Positions 41,854-51,049 of a stretch of DNA of 51,049 nucleotides are shown one piece after another (positions within the stretch are counted from its first letter, which is position 1; every line of letters starts with the position of its first letter). Under the pieces are notes generated by a model. It was not told the origin of the DNA, ran no database searches, and was given only the letters and a program-made list of their open reading frames with translations. The translations under genes and the position numbers were made by a program. The DNA lies in NCBI RefSeq assembly GCF_902170785.1, contig NZ_CABHYG010000007.1:1-51049 (forward strand), written 5' to 3'. This stretch comes from Yersinia proxima. Its GTDB lineage: Bacteria > Pseudomonadota > Gammaproteobacteria > Enterobacterales > Enterobacteriaceae.

Positions 41854-42096
41854 CACAGTCCCGATTTCGGGGTGACTGAAGCTGGCTATATGGTCAAGAC
41901 GTAACTCACGCATTGTCCCTTCTTGCTCGACAATCAGGTATTCGACCTTTTTTCTCAGCAGCAGATCGCATGCTTTACCTTCTACGATCTCACCGCCTCT
42001 CAACTTCAACGTCAGTATCAGGTGATGTTGGCAGGCGAGTTCCAGATTATCGTAGTCATCACAATTGATGGGTTGATACTCTTCACTCATCGACAT
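41836..42096 (-). CDS. rof: Rho-binding antiterminator Rof
   Basis: Rof (YaeO) binds Rho near its primary RNA-binding site and inhibits Rho-dependent termination. The 86-residue Sm-like-fold protein is very close to E. coli Rof (84 aa), with [20 protein letters not shown] and the C-terminal [21 protein letters not shown]. The start could be this ATG or the second one at 42090, which would match E. coli more closely. It overlaps the end of yaeP, the arrangement seen in E. coli. Its 3' end lies in an 18-bp tandem triplication. Confidence 0.94.
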   Translation of the reverse strand: MSMSEEYQPINCDDYDNLELACQHHLILTLKLRGGEIVEGKACDLLLRKKVEYLIVEQEGTMRELRLDHIASFSHPEIGTVVVSAS

Positions 42097-42283
42097 AATC
42101 GCTCACCAATAAGTTAGCGGCGGCAAAGGCCGCCTGTTCCCTAACGGAGGACGGGAGTGCGTCATTAGCCGCAACTTCGTCCAATGCTTTCAATACACAA
42201 CCCAGTGCATCTGACACGTAGCCCTGGTCACCACTAGCAATTTGTGCATAAAAACGGCGCACTAATTCACAGTATTGCTGCAC
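42083..42283 (-). CDS. yaeP: YaeP family protein
   Basis: This is a 66-residue protein of the UPF0253/YaeP family, of unknown function. Read from the GTG at 42283, which follows a strong GGGAGG ribosome-binding site, it aligns with E. coli YaeP (66 aa) from end to end, including [20 protein letters not shown] and [13 protein letters not shown]. An in-frame ATG at 42343 would add 20 residues that homologues lack. It overlaps rof by 8 to 14 bp and forms a two-gene unit with it. Confidence 0.9.
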   Translation of the reverse strand: MQQYCELVRRFYAQIASGDQGYVSDALGCVLKALDEVAANDALPSSVREQAAFAAANLLVSDYVDE

Positions 42284-42520
42284 AGTAATCCTCCCGGAAA
42301 AGTTTAACCCAGTAGATTCTCTGCGGAAACGTCGCGCTGTCAACCTACGAAGATAAACTCTGAACTTATAAGGACTATAGCACAGGAGTGATAGAGATAT
42401 TAGAGTCAGAACTCAGCTTTCTTTTTAGTATTGACCCCACCAATAACTCTATTTTCTCCGGGCTGGCTGCAAGTAGACCTAATCAAGTACACTGTCAGCC
42501 AGATAATTAAGAGGTCACTC

Positions 42521-43069
42521 ATGGCGCTAAAAGCAACCATCCATAAAGCCGCAGTTAACATCGCCGATATGGATCGTAATTTCTTTCAGGATGTTAACCT
42601 GACTATTGCACAACACCCCTCAGAAACTGACCAACGTATGATGTTGCGTTTATTGGCGTGGGTTTGCCATGCTGATGAGCGCTTGCAGTTTACCAAGGGC
42701 TTGAGCGCTGATGATGAGCCAGAAATTTGGCGTCATAATGATCACAATGGCATCGAACTGTGGATCGAATTGGGGTTGCCCGAGGAAAAACGGTTGCGTA
42801 AAGCGTGTAACCAATCACAGCAAGTTGTGCTCTATGCTTACAGCGAAAGGGCCGCTAAAGTGTGGTGGCCACAAGTTAAGGAAAAGTTGTCTGGGCACCG
42901 TAACCTTCGGGTACGCTTCCTGGATGATGAGCAAATGGCAAAATTGGCGGCGCTGTCTAATCGCAATATGTCATTGCAGGCTACGTTGCAAGAGGGAAAT
43001 ATTTGGTTATCTGATGATAAGAATAATCTGGAAATTAGTTTTGATGAATGGCAAGGCGATGGGCAATAA
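42521..43069 (+). CDS. yaeQ: YaeQ family protein
   Basis: This is a 182-residue protein with a PD-(D/E)XK nuclease-like fold, family YaeQ. Overproduction of YaeQ was once reported to compensate for RfaH loss, but its function is not established. Family blocks [19 protein letters not shown] and [19 protein letters not shown] are present. The ATG at 42521 follows AAGAGG; the in-frame start at 42431 is rejected. arfB starts 2 bp after its stop. Confidence 0.93.
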   Translation: MALKATIHKAAVNIADMDRNFFQDVNLTIAQHPSETDQRMMLRLLAWVCHADERLQFTKGLSADDEPEIWRHNDHNGIELWIELGLPEEKRLRKACNQSQQVVLYAYSERAAKVWWPQVKEKLSGHRNLRVRFLDDEQMAKLAALSNRNMSLQATLQEGNIWLSDDKNNLEISFDEWQGDGQ

Positions 43070-43071
43070 GC

Positions 43072-43488
43072 GTGTTGATTATATCCAATAATGTCAGCTT
43101 ACCCGACAGCGAGATTGAGTTGACGGCTATTCGCGCCCAAGGCGCAGGTGGGCAGCACGTTAATAAAACCTCAACAGCCATCCATTTGCGCTTTGACATT
43201 AAGGCTTCCAGCCTGCCAGAGTACTATAAAGAAAGGCTATTATCGCTCAATAGCCATTTGATGACCGCCGAAGGTGTCATCATTATCAAAGCACAAGAAT
43301 ACCGTAGCCAGGATATGAATCGCGAGGCTGCGCAGCAGCGGCTGGTGGCATTAATTCGCCAATCGATGGTGGTAGAAAAAACACGCCGGGCGACGAAACC
43401 AACTAAAGGTTCAAAAATCAGGCGCGTTGAAAGCAAAGTCCGCAAAGGGGCAACAAAAGCACTGCGCGGTAAAATACATCAGGATTGA
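43072..43488 (+). CDS. arfB: alternative ribosome-rescue factor ArfB
   Basis: ArfB (YaeJ) hydrolyses peptidyl-tRNA on ribosomes stalled without a stop codon. The 138-residue product has the release-factor motif GGQ (26-28, in [14 protein letters not shown]). It also has the long basic C-terminal tail ([21 protein letters not shown]) that enters the empty mRNA channel. The start is taken as GTG at 43072, two bases after the yaeQ stop; the TTG one codon later is possible. An in-frame ATG at 43048 inside yaeQ would give a family-atypical N-terminus. Confidence 0.93.
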   Translation: MLIISNNVSLPDSEIELTAIRAQGAGGQHVNKTSTAIHLRFDIKASSLPEYYKERLLSLNSHLMTAEGVIIIKAQEYRSQDMNREAAQQRLVALIRQSMVVEKTRRATKPTKGSKIRRVESKVRKGATKALRGKIHQD

Positions 43489-43559
43489 TGCTGATTAAGC
43501 CCTATGGCGAATAAGGCGGTTTCATCCTTTTATATCGGACACAGTATGGGAGAATGACT

Positions 43560-44243
43560 GTGAGTAAATTAACAATAACGCTATTTTTGGCAGTAGGTGC
43601 ACTGTCACTATTAGGTTGTAATAATCGGTATCAGCCGGTTGAGCAGGTTTTACAACCGATGCAGCAAAGCTATCAGGGTGTTTTACCCTGTGCAGATTGC
43701 AGTGGTTTGGATACCTCGTTATTCCTCGACAGCGATGGAACATTTGTCTTGAAAGAGATTTATCGGGGAAGTAAAGAAGGCGATCAGGCTTTTGCCGAAT
43801 ATGGTAAGTGGGCACGGACGGCAGATAAATTAGTGTTAACTACCGGGCAGGGAGAGAAACGTTATTTCCGGCCGGTCGGTAAAAATTTGGTGATGCTTGA
43901 TCAGCAAGGCCTGCCGATTGAATCTAATTTGAATTATCAGTTAGTACCCAGCGAACAACCTTTACCTAAAACCCCGATGCCACTGAGCGGCATGTATAAA
44001 TATTTCGCTGATGCTGCGGTGTTCACCGATTGTGTCACGGGCAAAACTTTCCCGGTGGAAAATAATATCGCGTTGGAAAAGGGATATCTAAAAGCCCGTA
44101 AAAATGTGGGTGAGCCGGTATTCCTGACTCTCAATGGTCATTTTGATATTCGACCTTCCATGGAAGAGGGGCAGTCCGATAAAATGCTGATCCCGGCAGG
44201 AGATATCCAGTTTAATGCCAATAAGAGCTGCGAGAATCAATAA
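43560..44243 (+). CDS. nlpE: envelope stress lipoprotein NlpE
   Basis: NlpE (CutF) is an outer-membrane lipoprotein that activates the CpxA sensor on surface adhesion or when its own maturation fails. Read from GTG at 43560 the precursor is 227 aa, with lipidated Cys20 (SLLGC) and a redox-sensitive CADC motif (44-47). A C-terminal domain carries two more cysteines (FTDC and SCENQ). An ATG at 43554 gives two extra residues, but the GGGAGA ribosome-binding site abuts it directly, whereas it is well spaced from the GTG. It converges with proS through a shared terminator. Confidence 0.92.
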   Translation: MSKLTITLFLAVGALSLLGCNNRYQPVEQVLQPMQQSYQGVLPCADCSGLDTSLFLDSDGTFVLKEIYRGSKEGDQAFAEYGKWARTADKLVLTTGQGEKRYFRPVGKNLVMLDQQGLPIESNLNYQLVPSEQPLPKTPMPLSGMYKYFADAAVFTDCVTGKTFPVENNIALEKGYLKARKNVGEPVFLTLNGHFDIRPSMEEGQSDKMLIPAGDIQFNANKSCENQ

Positions 44244-44262
44244 CGGCTATTGGTGAGATAAT

Positions 44263-44303
44263 AAAAAACCGCTGGCAGTGATTCACTAACCAGCGGTTTT
44301 TTT
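44263..44303. terminator. bidirectional terminator between nlpE and proS
   Basis: AAAAAACCGCTGG (44263-44275) pairs with CCAGCGGTTTTTT (44290-44302), giving T-runs on both strands. It serves the convergent nlpE (plus) and proS (minus). Confidence 0.92.
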
Positions 44304-44316
44304 AACGTGTAACCAA

Positions 44317-46035
44317 TTAGCGTTTGATTTGGCTCAGCAAGAAATCAATAATTTCGCTGGTTTTAATCATTTGCTTTTCACCGGCACGGCGATTTTTGTA
44401 TTCCACTTCTTCGCTGTCGAGATTGCGATCACCAATCACGATATTGTGTGGCACGCCAATCAATTCCATATCAGCAAACATCACGCCCGGGCGTTCTTTA
44501 CGATCGTCGAGAATCACGTCAATACCGTGTAAGCGCAGGGTGGCATACAACTCTTCCGCCAGTTCTTTGACACGGAAAGATTTATGCATGTTCATTGGCA
44601 AAATGGCTACCTGGAATGGGGCAATAGCATCCGGCCAAATAATACCGCGATCATCATGATTCTGTTCAATTGCTGCTGCAACCACACGGGATACCCCAAT
44701 ACCGTAACAACCCATGGTCATCACTTGATTGCGGCCATCTTCACCCTGAACCGTGGCTTTCATCGCTTCCGAGTATTTAGTGCCTAACTGGAAGATATGA
44801 CCGACTTCAATGCCGCGCTTGATTTGCAAAGTGCCTTTGCCATCTGGGCTGATATCGCCTTCAACTACGTTACGCAAATCAGCAACCTGAGGCAGCGGCA
44901 AGTCGCGCTCCCAGTTAATGCCAAAGTAATGTTTGCCATCGATATTGGCACCGGCACCGAAATCACTCATTACCGCGACACTGCGATCAACCACAACAGG
45001 CAGTGGCAGATTAACCGGGCCTAATGAACCTGGGCCTGCACCGATAATTGCACGAATCTCTTCTTCGGTGGCGAAGGTGAGTGGCTTGGCCACTTGTGGC
45101 AATTTCTCGGCTTTGATTTCATTCAATTCATGATCACCACGAACCAACAAAGCAACCAACTTATGGCCACTCTCTTCATGAGCATGAACCATTAAGGTTT
45201 TCACTGTTTTCTCAATCGGCAGGTTGAACTGCTCAACTAATTCAGCGATGGTTTTTGCATTCGGAGTATCAATGATACGCAGCTCTTCTGTTGCCGCAGC
45301 TCGTGGTTCAGACGGTGCCAGCGCTTCAGCAAACTCAATGTTAGCGGCATAATCTGACTCGGTTGAGAACACGATATCGTCTTCACCACTGTCTGCCAGC
45401 ACCTGGAATTCGTGAGATGCACTGCCACCAATTGAGCCGGTATCTGCCAGCACAGCGCGGAAATTCAGATCCATACGCTCGAAGATTTTACTGTATGCGG
45501 CATACATCGCATCGTAAGTTTCCTGCAATGATTCCTGTGTGGTGTGGAAAGAGTAAGCATCTTTCATCAGGAATTCACGAGCACGCATCACGCCAAAACG
45601 TGGACGAACTTCATCACGGAATTTGGTTTGGATTTGGAAGAAATTCAGCGGCAACTGTTTGTAAGAGTTAATCTCACCGCGAATCAGGTCAGTAATGACT
45701 TCTTCATGAGTTGGGCCAAGCACAAAAGGTCGCTCGCCACGATCAACAAAGCGTAACAGCTCGGGGCCATATTGTTCCCAACGGCCACTTTCTTGCCATA
45801 AATCAGCCGGTTGTACCACTGGCATTGAAACTTCGATTGCACCGGCGTTATTCATTTCTTCACGCACAATGTTTTCGACTTTCTTCAATACCCGAACCCC
45901 GGTTGGCAACCAGGTATAAAGACCTGAGGCCAGTTTACGGATCATCCCGGCGCGGAGCATCAGCTGGTGACTGATCACTTCAGCATCAGCAGGTGTCTCC
46001 TTCAAAGTGGAGAGCAAATATTGGCTAGTACGCAT
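44317..46035 (-). CDS. proS: prolyl-tRNA synthetase
   Basis: ProS charges tRNA-Pro. The 572-residue product is the bacterial-type class II enzyme. Motif 2 lies in [35 protein letters not shown] sequence near 130-165, a YbaK-like editing domain that clears Ala-tRNA-Pro is inserted at about 225-405, and motif 3 is [17 protein letters not shown]. The C-terminal anticodon-binding domain follows. Length equals E. coli ProS (572 aa). Confidence 0.98.
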   Translation of the reverse strand: MRTSQYLLSTLKETPADAEVISHQLMLRAGMIRKLASGLYTWLPTGVRVLKKVENIVREEMNNAGAIEVSMPVVQPADLWQESGRWEQYGPELLRFVDRGERPFVLGPTHEEVITDLIRGEINSYKQLPLNFFQIQTKFRDEVRPRFGVMRAREFLMKDAYSFHTTQESLQETYDAMYAAYSKIFERMDLNFRAVLADTGSIGGSASHEFQVLADSGEDDIVFSTESDYAANIEFAEALAPSEPRAAATEELRIIDTPNAKTIAELVEQFNLPIEKTVKTLMVHAHEESGHKLVALLVRGDHELNEIKAEKLPQVAKPLTFATEEEIRAIIGAGPGSLGPVNLPLPVVVDRSVAVMSDFGAGANIDGKHYFGINWERDLPLPQVADLRNVVEGDISPDGKGTLQIKRGIEVGHIFQLGTKYSEAMKATVQGEDGRNQVMTMGCYGIGVSRVVAAAIEQNHDDRGIIWPDAIAPFQVAILPMNMHKSFRVKELAEELYATLRLHGIDVILDDRKERPGVMFADMELIGVPHNIVIGDRNLDSEEVEYKNRRAGEKQMIKTSEIIDFLLSQIKR

Positions 46036-46141
46036 GATGTTTTGATTCCATTAGCGCTGCAACAAATAGAGGCAGCCAAAAAGTAAAAAGTGGTTTAGTT
46101 TACCAGCGAGTACCGGTTGTCAAAAGAGAGCAGGGTGAAAT

Positions 46142-46849
46142 TTAGCATGGGTCGAGTGATAACACTTCCGTTTGCTCTCCAATAACCCGCCAGCGCACAT
46201 TAAATTCCAGTAACAGAACAGCATATTCTCGGCTTTCACTATCGCCTTTGCGGTAGGCTGGACGCGGGTCTTGTGCTAAAACCTGGGTAATAAAACGTCG
46301 TAGGTGCGGGTAACGCTGTTGTTGCTGTACTAACTGTTGTTCAGCGATGCTGGAAAAGCAAACTTGCATGTCTGCATCAGGTGCAGCTTGAGCAAAACCC
46401 GCTCGGGCATGGGGCTGACTCTCCGCAAAAGGCAAATAGGGTTTGATATCAATTACGGGCGTACCATCAACCAAATCCAGACTGCCTAACACCAAAGTTA
46501 CTTCACCTCCCTGGCATCGCACCTCTTTCAGCTCAATCAGGGACATGCCAATCGGGTTAGGTCGAAAAGTGGATCGGGTGGCAAATACCCCCATTCGGGC
46601 ATTACCACCTAAGCGCGGTGGGCGAACTGTAGGCCGCCAACCACCATTCATCGTTTGATGAAATACGAACATCACCCATAAATGGCTAAAATCAGATAAG
46701 CCGCGAACCGCTTCTGCTTGATTATAGGGCGCTAAGAGTTGTAACTCACCACCGCCATCTTCAATCAGACCAGGCTGCCGCGGTACAGCGAACTTTTCTT
46801 TATAGGGCGAGCGGATAACGCCAATCTGATTAAAGGAAAACACACTCAT
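46142..46849 (-). CDS. trmO: tRNA (N6-threonylcarbamoyladenosine37-N6)-methyltransferase
   Basis: TrmO (YaeB/TsaA) methylates t6A37 of tRNA-Thr(GGU) with SAM, using a beta-barrel fold unlike other methyltransferases. From the ATG at 46849 the protein is 235 aa (MSVFSFNQIGVIRSPYKEKF), as in E. coli, with the signature RLGGNARMGVFATRSTFRPNPIG. An in-frame start at 46882 would add 11 unsupported residues. The chosen ATG overlaps the rcsF stop (ATGA), so the two genes are coupled. TcdA, encoded at the other end of the window, also acts on t6A37. Confidence 0.94.
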   Translation of the reverse strand: MSVFSFNQIGVIRSPYKEKFAVPRQPGLIEDGGGELQLLAPYNQAEAVRGLSDFSHLWVMFVFHQTMNGGWRPTVRPPRLGGNARMGVFATRSTFRPNPIGMSLIELKEVRCQGGEVTLVLGSLDLVDGTPVIDIKPYLPFAESQPHARAGFAQAAPDADMQVCFSSIAEQQLVQQQQRYPHLRRFITQVLAQDPRPAYRKGDSESREYAVLLLEFNVRWRVIGEQTEVLSLDPC

Positions 46850-47253
46850 TTTGATGAAACATTCAGTGCAGAACCCTGACATACGGCTTGCTGATAACAG
46901 CCAGGAACTCCGCTAAGTATTTCGCATTGATGCAGCAAGACCGCATTGGCTTTCATATACGATGCACGAGTCTGCATTCTTTTACGGGCGGTTGTAATGC
47001 TCGGTGGGGAGTCCTGAACGGTGGATTGGCACGACTCGCCGGACACTTCCCCTAAGTCACGGAAAGGCTTACCAACCAGTTCTTCTGCACTTTTATAAAG
47101 TTTTACCGCTGCCGGGCGCTGGGCTGCCGTAGGGCTGGGTTTGGTAACCGGAGGCGGTTGCTTAACCGGATTTTCTGTGGTGGATGGCTTTGATTGAAGC
47201 ATGGAACATCCAGTTAGCGAGAGGGCTAACAGACACAGAGGTAACGCACGCAT
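46846..47253 (-). CDS. rcsF: Rcs stress sensor lipoprotein RcsF
   Basis: RcsF detects outer-membrane and LPS damage and relieves IgaA inhibition of the Rcs phosphorelay; BamA displays it through porins. The 135-residue precursor has a lipobox LTGC (Cys16), a proline-rich linker to about residue 46, and a globular domain. The four cysteines (in GESCQS, HQCEI, PGCYQ and AVCQG) form the two nonconsecutive disulfides known in the family. Its stop overlaps the trmO start by four bases. Confidence 0.95.
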   Translation of the reverse strand: MRALPLCLLALSLTGCSMLQSKPSTTENPVKQPPPVTKPSPTAAQRPAAVKLYKSAEELVGKPFRDLGEVSGESCQSTVQDSPPSITTARKRMQTRASYMKANAVLLHQCEILSGVPGCYQQAVCQGSALNVSSK

Positions 47254-47305
47254 AGAAATTCCTCAGCCTTTTTATTTAAGAGGCGCTATTGAAGCAATCT
47301 ATTAT

Positions 47306-47338
47306 GCAAATAACAAGACGGGCTGTTGCCCGTCTTGC
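47306..47338 (-). terminator. terminator of metNIQ
   Basis: On the minus strand CAAGACGGGC-AACA-GCCCGTCTTG is a perfect 10-bp stem, followed by TTATTTG. It lies about 60 bp after the metQ stop. Confidence 0.75.
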
Positions 47339-47400
47339 AATATATTTAGCAAACACTGAATTTAGGAAACCTAATATTCAGCAAAATGGCCCATTGGCTA

Positions 47401-48216
47401 TTACCAGCCTTTAACAGCGCCACCGTTGAATGCTTTATTTGCTGCATCATTAACTTCATCAGACTGATAAGCCTGGACGAATTTCTTCACGTTTTCCGCA
47501 TCCTTATTATCTTCACGGGCAACGATCAGGTTAACGTAAGGTGACTCTTTGTCTTCAACAAACAGACCATCTTTAGCAGGTGTCAGACCGATTTGGCTTG
47601 CATAAGTGGTGTTGATAATCGCCAGAGCGATTTGTTGGTCATCCAAAGAACGTGGTAACTGAGGGGCTTCCAGCTCGACCAATTTCAGGTTTTTAGGATT
47701 CTCAACCACATCCAGTACGGTTGGCAGCAGACCAACACCGTCTTTCAGTTTAATCAGACCGACTTTTTCCAGCAGCAGTAGAGAACGGCCCAGGTTAGTC
47801 GGATCATTTGGCAGTGCTACCTGAGAGCCAGGTTGCAGTTCTTCCAATGATTTAATTTTTTTAGAGTAACCAGCAATTGGGTAAACGAATGAGTTACCCA
47901 CTGAAACCAGTTTGTAGCCACGATCTTTAATTTGCTGATCCAGATAAGGTTTATGCTGGAAAGCATTCAGATCAATGTCACCTTTACTCAGCGCTTCATT
48001 TGGCAATACATAGTCGTTGAAAGTGACTAATTCAACATCCAGTCCATACTTGTCTTTTGCAACTTTTTGAGCAACTTCAGCAACTTGCTGTTCAGCACCT
48101 ACAATCACACCGACTTTAATGTGATTTGGATCTTTTTCCGCTGGGCCACAACCCACCAGGGCCAGAGTACCAATCAATGCACTGACTGCCGCGATAGATT
48201 TGAATTTTAAAGACAT
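47401..48216 (-). CDS. metQ: D-methionine-binding lipoprotein MetQ
   Basis: MetQ delivers L- and D-methionine to the MetNI transporter. The 271-residue precursor has a lipobox (LVGC, Cys23) and the NlpA-family fold: HIKVGVIVGAEQQVAEVAQ, then VTFNDYVLPNEALSKGDID and LNAFQHKPYLDQQ. It is the third gene of metNIQ. The 91-bp gap from metI is longer than the overlap between metN and metI and contains a small ERIC-like palindrome. Confidence 0.96.
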   Translation of the reverse strand: MSLKFKSIAAVSALIGTLALVGCGPAEKDPNHIKVGVIVGAEQQVAEVAQKVAKDKYGLDVELVTFNDYVLPNEALSKGDIDLNAFQHKPYLDQQIKDRGYKLVSVGNSFVYPIAGYSKKIKSLEELQPGSQVALPNDPTNLGRSLLLLEKVGLIKLKDGVGLLPTVLDVVENPKNLKLVELEAPQLPRSLDDQQIALAIINTTYASQIGLTPAKDGLFVEDKESPYVNLIVAREDNKDAENVKKFVQAYQSDEVNDAANKAFNGGAVKGW

Positions 48217-48307
48217 ATCCTTTCCTCTATAGACGTTCGTTAAGATGCGCCGCTGTGTGAGGCAGTCGCTATACCCTTCATACTTTGGGTAATATATATG
48301 TTAATAA

Positions 48308-48961
48308 CTATTTGTGAGTAACCGCTTTTACGATCCGATCGCCACTGAACTGAATCAGGTAAACCAAAATGACTAATAATACCAACACCGTATTCATTAC
48401 AGTGGCATTGTAACCAATGTAACCATACTGGTAACCGATTTGGCCTAAGCCACCGGCACCTACTGCACCCCCCATAGCGGAATAGCCCACCAGGGTAATT
48501 AGGGTAATAGTTGCTGCATTCACCAAGCCGGGTAGGGCTTCAGGCAACAATACTTTTTTGATGATTTGCATTGGAGTAGCCCCCATTGCACGGGCTGCTT
48601 CAACCAAACCCGATGGTATCTCCAGCAAAGCATTCTCCACCATACGAGCAATAAATGGAGCGGCACCCACTGTAAGTGGCACGATTGCTGCCTGTAGGCC
48701 AATAGATGTACCAACGATCATCCGCGTGAAAGGAATCATCCATACCAATAAGATAATGAAAGGTATGGAACGGAAGATGTTCACTACCCCAGACAGGGTG
48801 CGGTAAATCTTATTGTTCGCAATAATTTGCCCTGGACGGGTGACATATAACAGAACCCCAACCGGTAGCCCCAAAACAAAACCAAAGAAGCCAGAGACAA
48901 ACGTCATCATTAGAGTTTCCCAGACACCTCGGCCCATTAACCACATCATTGCCTCAGACAT
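48308..48961 (-). CDS. metI: D-methionine ABC transporter permease MetI
   Basis: MetI is the membrane subunit of the methionine importer. The 217-residue protein has five predicted transmembrane segments and the EAA coupling loop [20 protein letters not shown], which contacts the ATPase. The glycine-rich stretch [21 protein letters not shown] follows. Its start overlaps the end of metN by 8 bp, indicating translational coupling. Confidence 0.96.
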   Translation of the reverse strand: MSEAMMWLMGRGVWETLMMTFVSGFFGFVLGLPVGVLLYVTRPGQIIANNKIYRTLSGVVNIFRSIPFIILLVWMIPFTRMIVGTSIGLQAAIVPLTVGAAPFIARMVENALLEIPSGLVEAARAMGATPMQIIKKVLLPEALPGLVNAATITLITLVGYSAMGGAVGAGGLGQIGYQYGYIGYNATVMNTVLVLLVILVYLIQFSGDRIVKAVTHK

Positions 48962-49985
48962 AACCCAGAACCTCTACTTTTACATGATGATCTTGCAAGA
49001 ACTTGATGGCAGCGAGGCCATCCTGATTGTCGCCATGCAGTTCAGCCAGCATGACACCAAATTTAACGCCGCCGGCATAGTCCATTTGCGAGCTAAGGAT
49101 ACCGATATCAATATTAAAGCGACGTACTGCCTGTGATATTAACGGGGCATCAACTGACTGACCGGTAAATTCCAGTTTCAGCAGTGGAACCCGATCTTTG
49201 GTGGGTTCTTGAGTCATACGCAGTGCGTAATCTTCTGGAATATCCAAATGCAGAGTTGATTGAATAAATTGCTGAGCCAGCGGGGTTTTCGGATGAGAGA
49301 ACACTTCGCTGACGCTGTCTTTTTCAATCAATTTGCCTTCGCTGATAACCGCAACCTGATCACATATACGTTTCACCACGTCCATTTCATGGGTGATAAG
49401 TAGAATGGTCAGGCCCAAACGACGATTAATGTCTTTAAGCAGTTCCAGAATTGAGCGGGTGGTCGCTGGGTCTAATGCGCTGGTGGCTTCATCACATAGC
49501 AGAACCTTAGGATTACTCGCCAAAGCACGGGCGATTGCAACGCGTTGTTTCTGTCCACCGGACAAATTTGCTGGATACGCGTCTTGCTTATCGGCAAGCC
49601 CGACTAAGTCCAACAACTCGGTGACTCTCTTCTTTATATCTGCGCGTGGTGTGTTGTCCAGCTCGAGCGGCAGCGCGATATTGCCATACACCGTGCGGGA
49701 AGAAAGTAGATTGAAGTGCTGGAAAATCATGCCAATCTGGCGGCGTGCGCGAGTCAACTGCCCTTCAGATAAGGTAGTGAGGTCTTGTCCATCGACCAAT
49801 ACTTGTCCGCTGGTTGGGCGCTCTAACATATTGGCGCATCGAATCAATGTACTTTTACCGGCACCGGAGGCACCAATGACGCCATAAATTTGCCCAGCAG
49901 GGACGTGTAGACTCACGTCTGAAAGCGCGGTAATCGTGCGCGATCCCTGCTGAAACTCTTTGCTGATGTGAGAAAGTTTAATCAT
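48954..49985 (-). CDS. metN: D-methionine ABC transporter ATP-binding protein MetN
   Basis: MetN powers methionine uptake. The 343-residue protein has Walker [10 protein letters not shown] (38-46), the ABC signature [15 protein letters not shown] and Walker [15 protein letters not shown]-terminal NIL domain (about 265-343) binds methionine for feedback inhibition of transport. It is first in metNIQ. The upstream region carries two adjacent MetJ boxes, so the operon should be repressed by MetJ with SAM. Confidence 0.97.
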   Translation of the reverse strand: MIKLSHISKEFQQGSRTITALSDVSLHVPAGQIYGVIGASGAGKSTLIRCANMLERPTSGQVLVDGQDLTTLSEGQLTRARRQIGMIFQHFNLLSSRTVYGNIALPLELDNTPRADIKKRVTELLDLVGLADKQDAYPANLSGGQKQRVAIARALASNPKVLLCDEATSALDPATTRSILELLKDINRRLGLTILLITHEMDVVKRICDQVAVISEGKLIEKDSVSEVFSHPKTPLAQQFIQSTLHLDIPEDYALRMTQEPTKDRVPLLKLEFTGQSVDAPLISQAVRRFNIDIGILSSQMDYAGGVKFGVMLAELHGDNQDGLAAIKFLQDHHVKVEVLGYV

Positions 49986-50047
49986 ATTATTCTTATTTTA
50001 TCGTCATTTCCGTGGCTAAATAAAAAGTAAACTTTGGCAAAACCAAA

Positions 50048-50080
50048 GTATGGATTGGATGTTAAGGCGTCTAGACGGCT
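50048..50080 (-). promoter_or_regulatory. metN promoter region with tandem MetJ boxes
   Basis: AGGCGTCT (50065-50072) and AGACGGCT (50073-50080) are two adjoining 8-bp met boxes, each one base off the consensus AGACGTCT. A minus-strand -10 candidate CATACT (50048-50053) lies downstream, and its -35 region at 17 bp spacing falls inside the boxes. Bound MetJ would block the polymerase. Confidence 0.8.
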
Positions 50081-50171
50081 AAGTCAACTGGCAACACTGA
50101 TTCTCTTCCATTCTCAATCGGTAATAAAACATGCGATACTAGTGGCGTTAACAGCCCTCAGGAGTAGATAA

Positions 50172-50738
50172 GTGACTCAGCCCGTCCCCGCAATATTTTT
50201 AGATCGTGATGGTACAATTAATGTCGACCACGGTTATGTCCACGAAATTGATAATTTTCAGTTTATAGACGGTGTTATTGATGCTTGCCGTGAATTGAAA
50301 GAAATGGGCTTTGCTCTGGTTTTGGTCACCAACCAATCGGGTATCGCACGCGGTATCTTTACCGAAGAGCAATTCCTGAGCCTCACCGAGTGGATGGATT
50401 GGTCGCTGGCTGATCGCGGTGTTGATTTGGATGGTATCTATTTCTGCCCGCATCACCCTGATGGCAGTGTAGCGGAGTTCCGTGAAACATGTGAATGCCG
50501 TAAACCATTGCCAGGCATGTTACTGCAAGCACAAAGTGAATTGAACATCGATATGGCTGCTTCTTATATGGTTGGCGACAAAATTGAAGATATGCAGGCA
50601 GCATTGGCTGCAAATGTCGGTACTAAAGTATTGGTTCGCACTGGCAAACCTGTGACCGCGGAAGGTGAGGCAGCAGCTGATTTGGTATTAAATAGTCTGG
50701 CTGACCTGCCGAAAGCCATAAAAATGCGTCATAAGTAG
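50172..50738 (+). CDS. gmhB: D-glycero-beta-D-manno-heptose-1,7-bisphosphate 7-phosphatase
   Basis: GmhB removes the 7-phosphate in ADP-heptose synthesis for the LPS inner core. The 188-residue HAD-superfamily protein has the nucleophile motif [15 protein letters not shown] with Asp11 and Asp13, and the zinc-binding CPHHP...CECRKP loop. Motif [16 protein letters not shown] follows. The start is GTG at 50172 after CAGGAG. It is divergent from metN and followed by an rRNA operon promoter region, as gmhB precedes rrnH in E. coli. Confidence 0.96.
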   Translation: MTQPVPAIFLDRDGTINVDHGYVHEIDNFQFIDGVIDACRELKEMGFALVLVTNQSGIARGIFTEEQFLSLTEWMDWSLADRGVDLDGIYFCPHHPDGSVAEFRETCECRKPLPGMLLQAQSELNIDMAASYMVGDKIEDMQAALAANVGTKVLVRTGKPVTAEGEAAADLVLNSLADLPKAIKMRHK

Positions 50739-50787
50739 TCGTAACGTTCAAATAATCGGCAGTCAGAAAAAACTTTAAGATAAACCC

Positions 50788-50815
50788 TTGCCATTCTGAA
50801 GCGGCTCCCTATAAT
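50788..50815 (+). promoter_or_regulatory. rRNA operon promoter P1
   Basis: TTGCCA (50788-50793) and TATAAT (50810-50815) are separated by 16 bp, the spacing typical of rrn P1. They sit in the sequence CTCCCTATAATGCGC shared with E. coli rrn operons. An A-rich UP element (AGAAAAAACTTTAAGAT, from 50765) lies just upstream. Confidence 0.93.
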
Positions 50816-50893
50816 GCGCATCCATCGACACGGCGCTGTGAGCAACTTCACAGAGTGGCCGGGAAGAGCAGAGAAGATTAACTAATTAAGTAG

Positions 50894-50921
50894 TTGACTC
50901 TGTAGCGGGAAAGCGTATTAT
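50894..50921 (+). promoter_or_regulatory. rRNA operon promoter P2
   Basis: TTGACT (50894-50899) and TATTAT (50916-50921) have a 16-bp spacer and the intervening CTGTAGCGGGAAAGCG, very close to E. coli rrn P2. It lies 106 bp after P1. Confidence 0.92.
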
Positions 50922-50945
50922 CTGCCTCCCGCGTTACCGTAAGAT

Positions 50946-51049
50946 TTGCCGCAAGGCAAGCGGGTAACGAACGCTCTTTAACAATTTATCAGACAATCTG
51001 TGTGGGCACTCGCAAGACGATATCGAAGCCTGTTTCGACAGGCAGAAGA
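50946..51049 (+). other. rRNA operon leader with boxB and boxA antitermination sites
   Basis: The boxB hairpin TTGCC-GCAA-GGCAA (50946-50959) is followed by boxA CGCTCTTTAACA (50972-50983). The conserved leader ACAATTTATCAGACAATCTG then runs to TGTGGGCACTCG. These recruit the Nus antitermination complex. The 16S gene itself begins beyond the right end of the window. Confidence 0.93.

Noticed and set aside
46082-46141. Possible gene or RNA in the gap before proS on the minus strand
   Set aside because: The gap is short AT-rich sequence with no hairpin or reading frame; it most likely holds only the proS promoter and the end of trmO.

Overview
The window is chromosomal DNA of an enterobacterium, most likely a Yersinia of the enterocolitica-like species. 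The proteins are close homologues of E. coli core proteins with the same lengths and catalytic residues. The small RNAs CsrB and GcvB sit in their usual gene contexts. A full 127-bp ERIC element and several decayed ERIC ends are present, as is common in Yersinia. I see no prophage, integrase, transposase, CRISPR array, toxin-antitoxin pair or defence island. This is essentially a core-genome segment, and I did not find a new multigene system.

Region 1 (1-13856) matches the E. coli 63-min block: an initiator tRNA, mltA, tcdA converging on csdA-csdE, a small lipoprotein (ygdI/ygdR family), gcvB divergent from gcvA, ygdD-rlmM, an ERIC element, xni, ppnN, queF, syd, the csrB RNA and yqcC-truC-yqcA. 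At 13857-14000 the gene order switches to the E. coli 4-min block, and a collapsed ERIC remnant lies at that junction.

Region 2 (14001-39352) runs yaeH, dapD, glnD and map on the minus strand. The plus strand then carries rpsB-tsf, pyrH, frr, ispC, uppS-cdsA-rseP-bamA-skp-lpxD-fabZ-lpxA-lpxB-rnhB-dnaE-accA. It supplies translation factors (S2, EF-Ts, RRF), UMP kinase, isoprenoid and undecaprenyl synthesis, CDP-DAG synthesis, the site-2 protease of the sigma-E pathway, outer-membrane protein assembly (BamA, Skp), lipid A synthesis, the replicative polymerase and fatty-acid initiation.

Region 3 (39353-51049) continues with yaeR-tilS, a monohaem cytochrome c that is not in the E. coli order, rof-yaeP, yaeQ-arfB, nlpE, proS, rcsF-trmO, the metNIQ methionine importer behind a MetJ operator, gmhB, and the promoter and leader of an rRNA operon whose 16S gene begins just past the window. 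E. coli has ldcC between accA and yaeR; it is absent here.

The points most worth a second look are regulatory or micro-evolutionary: a duplicated UvrY-type half-site upstream of csrB, two structured insertions between lpxD and fabZ in the essential envelope operon, an 18-bp triplication spanning the rof stop codon, the extra cytochrome c gene, a BamA without any cysteine, and the ERIC remnants at intergenic junctions.
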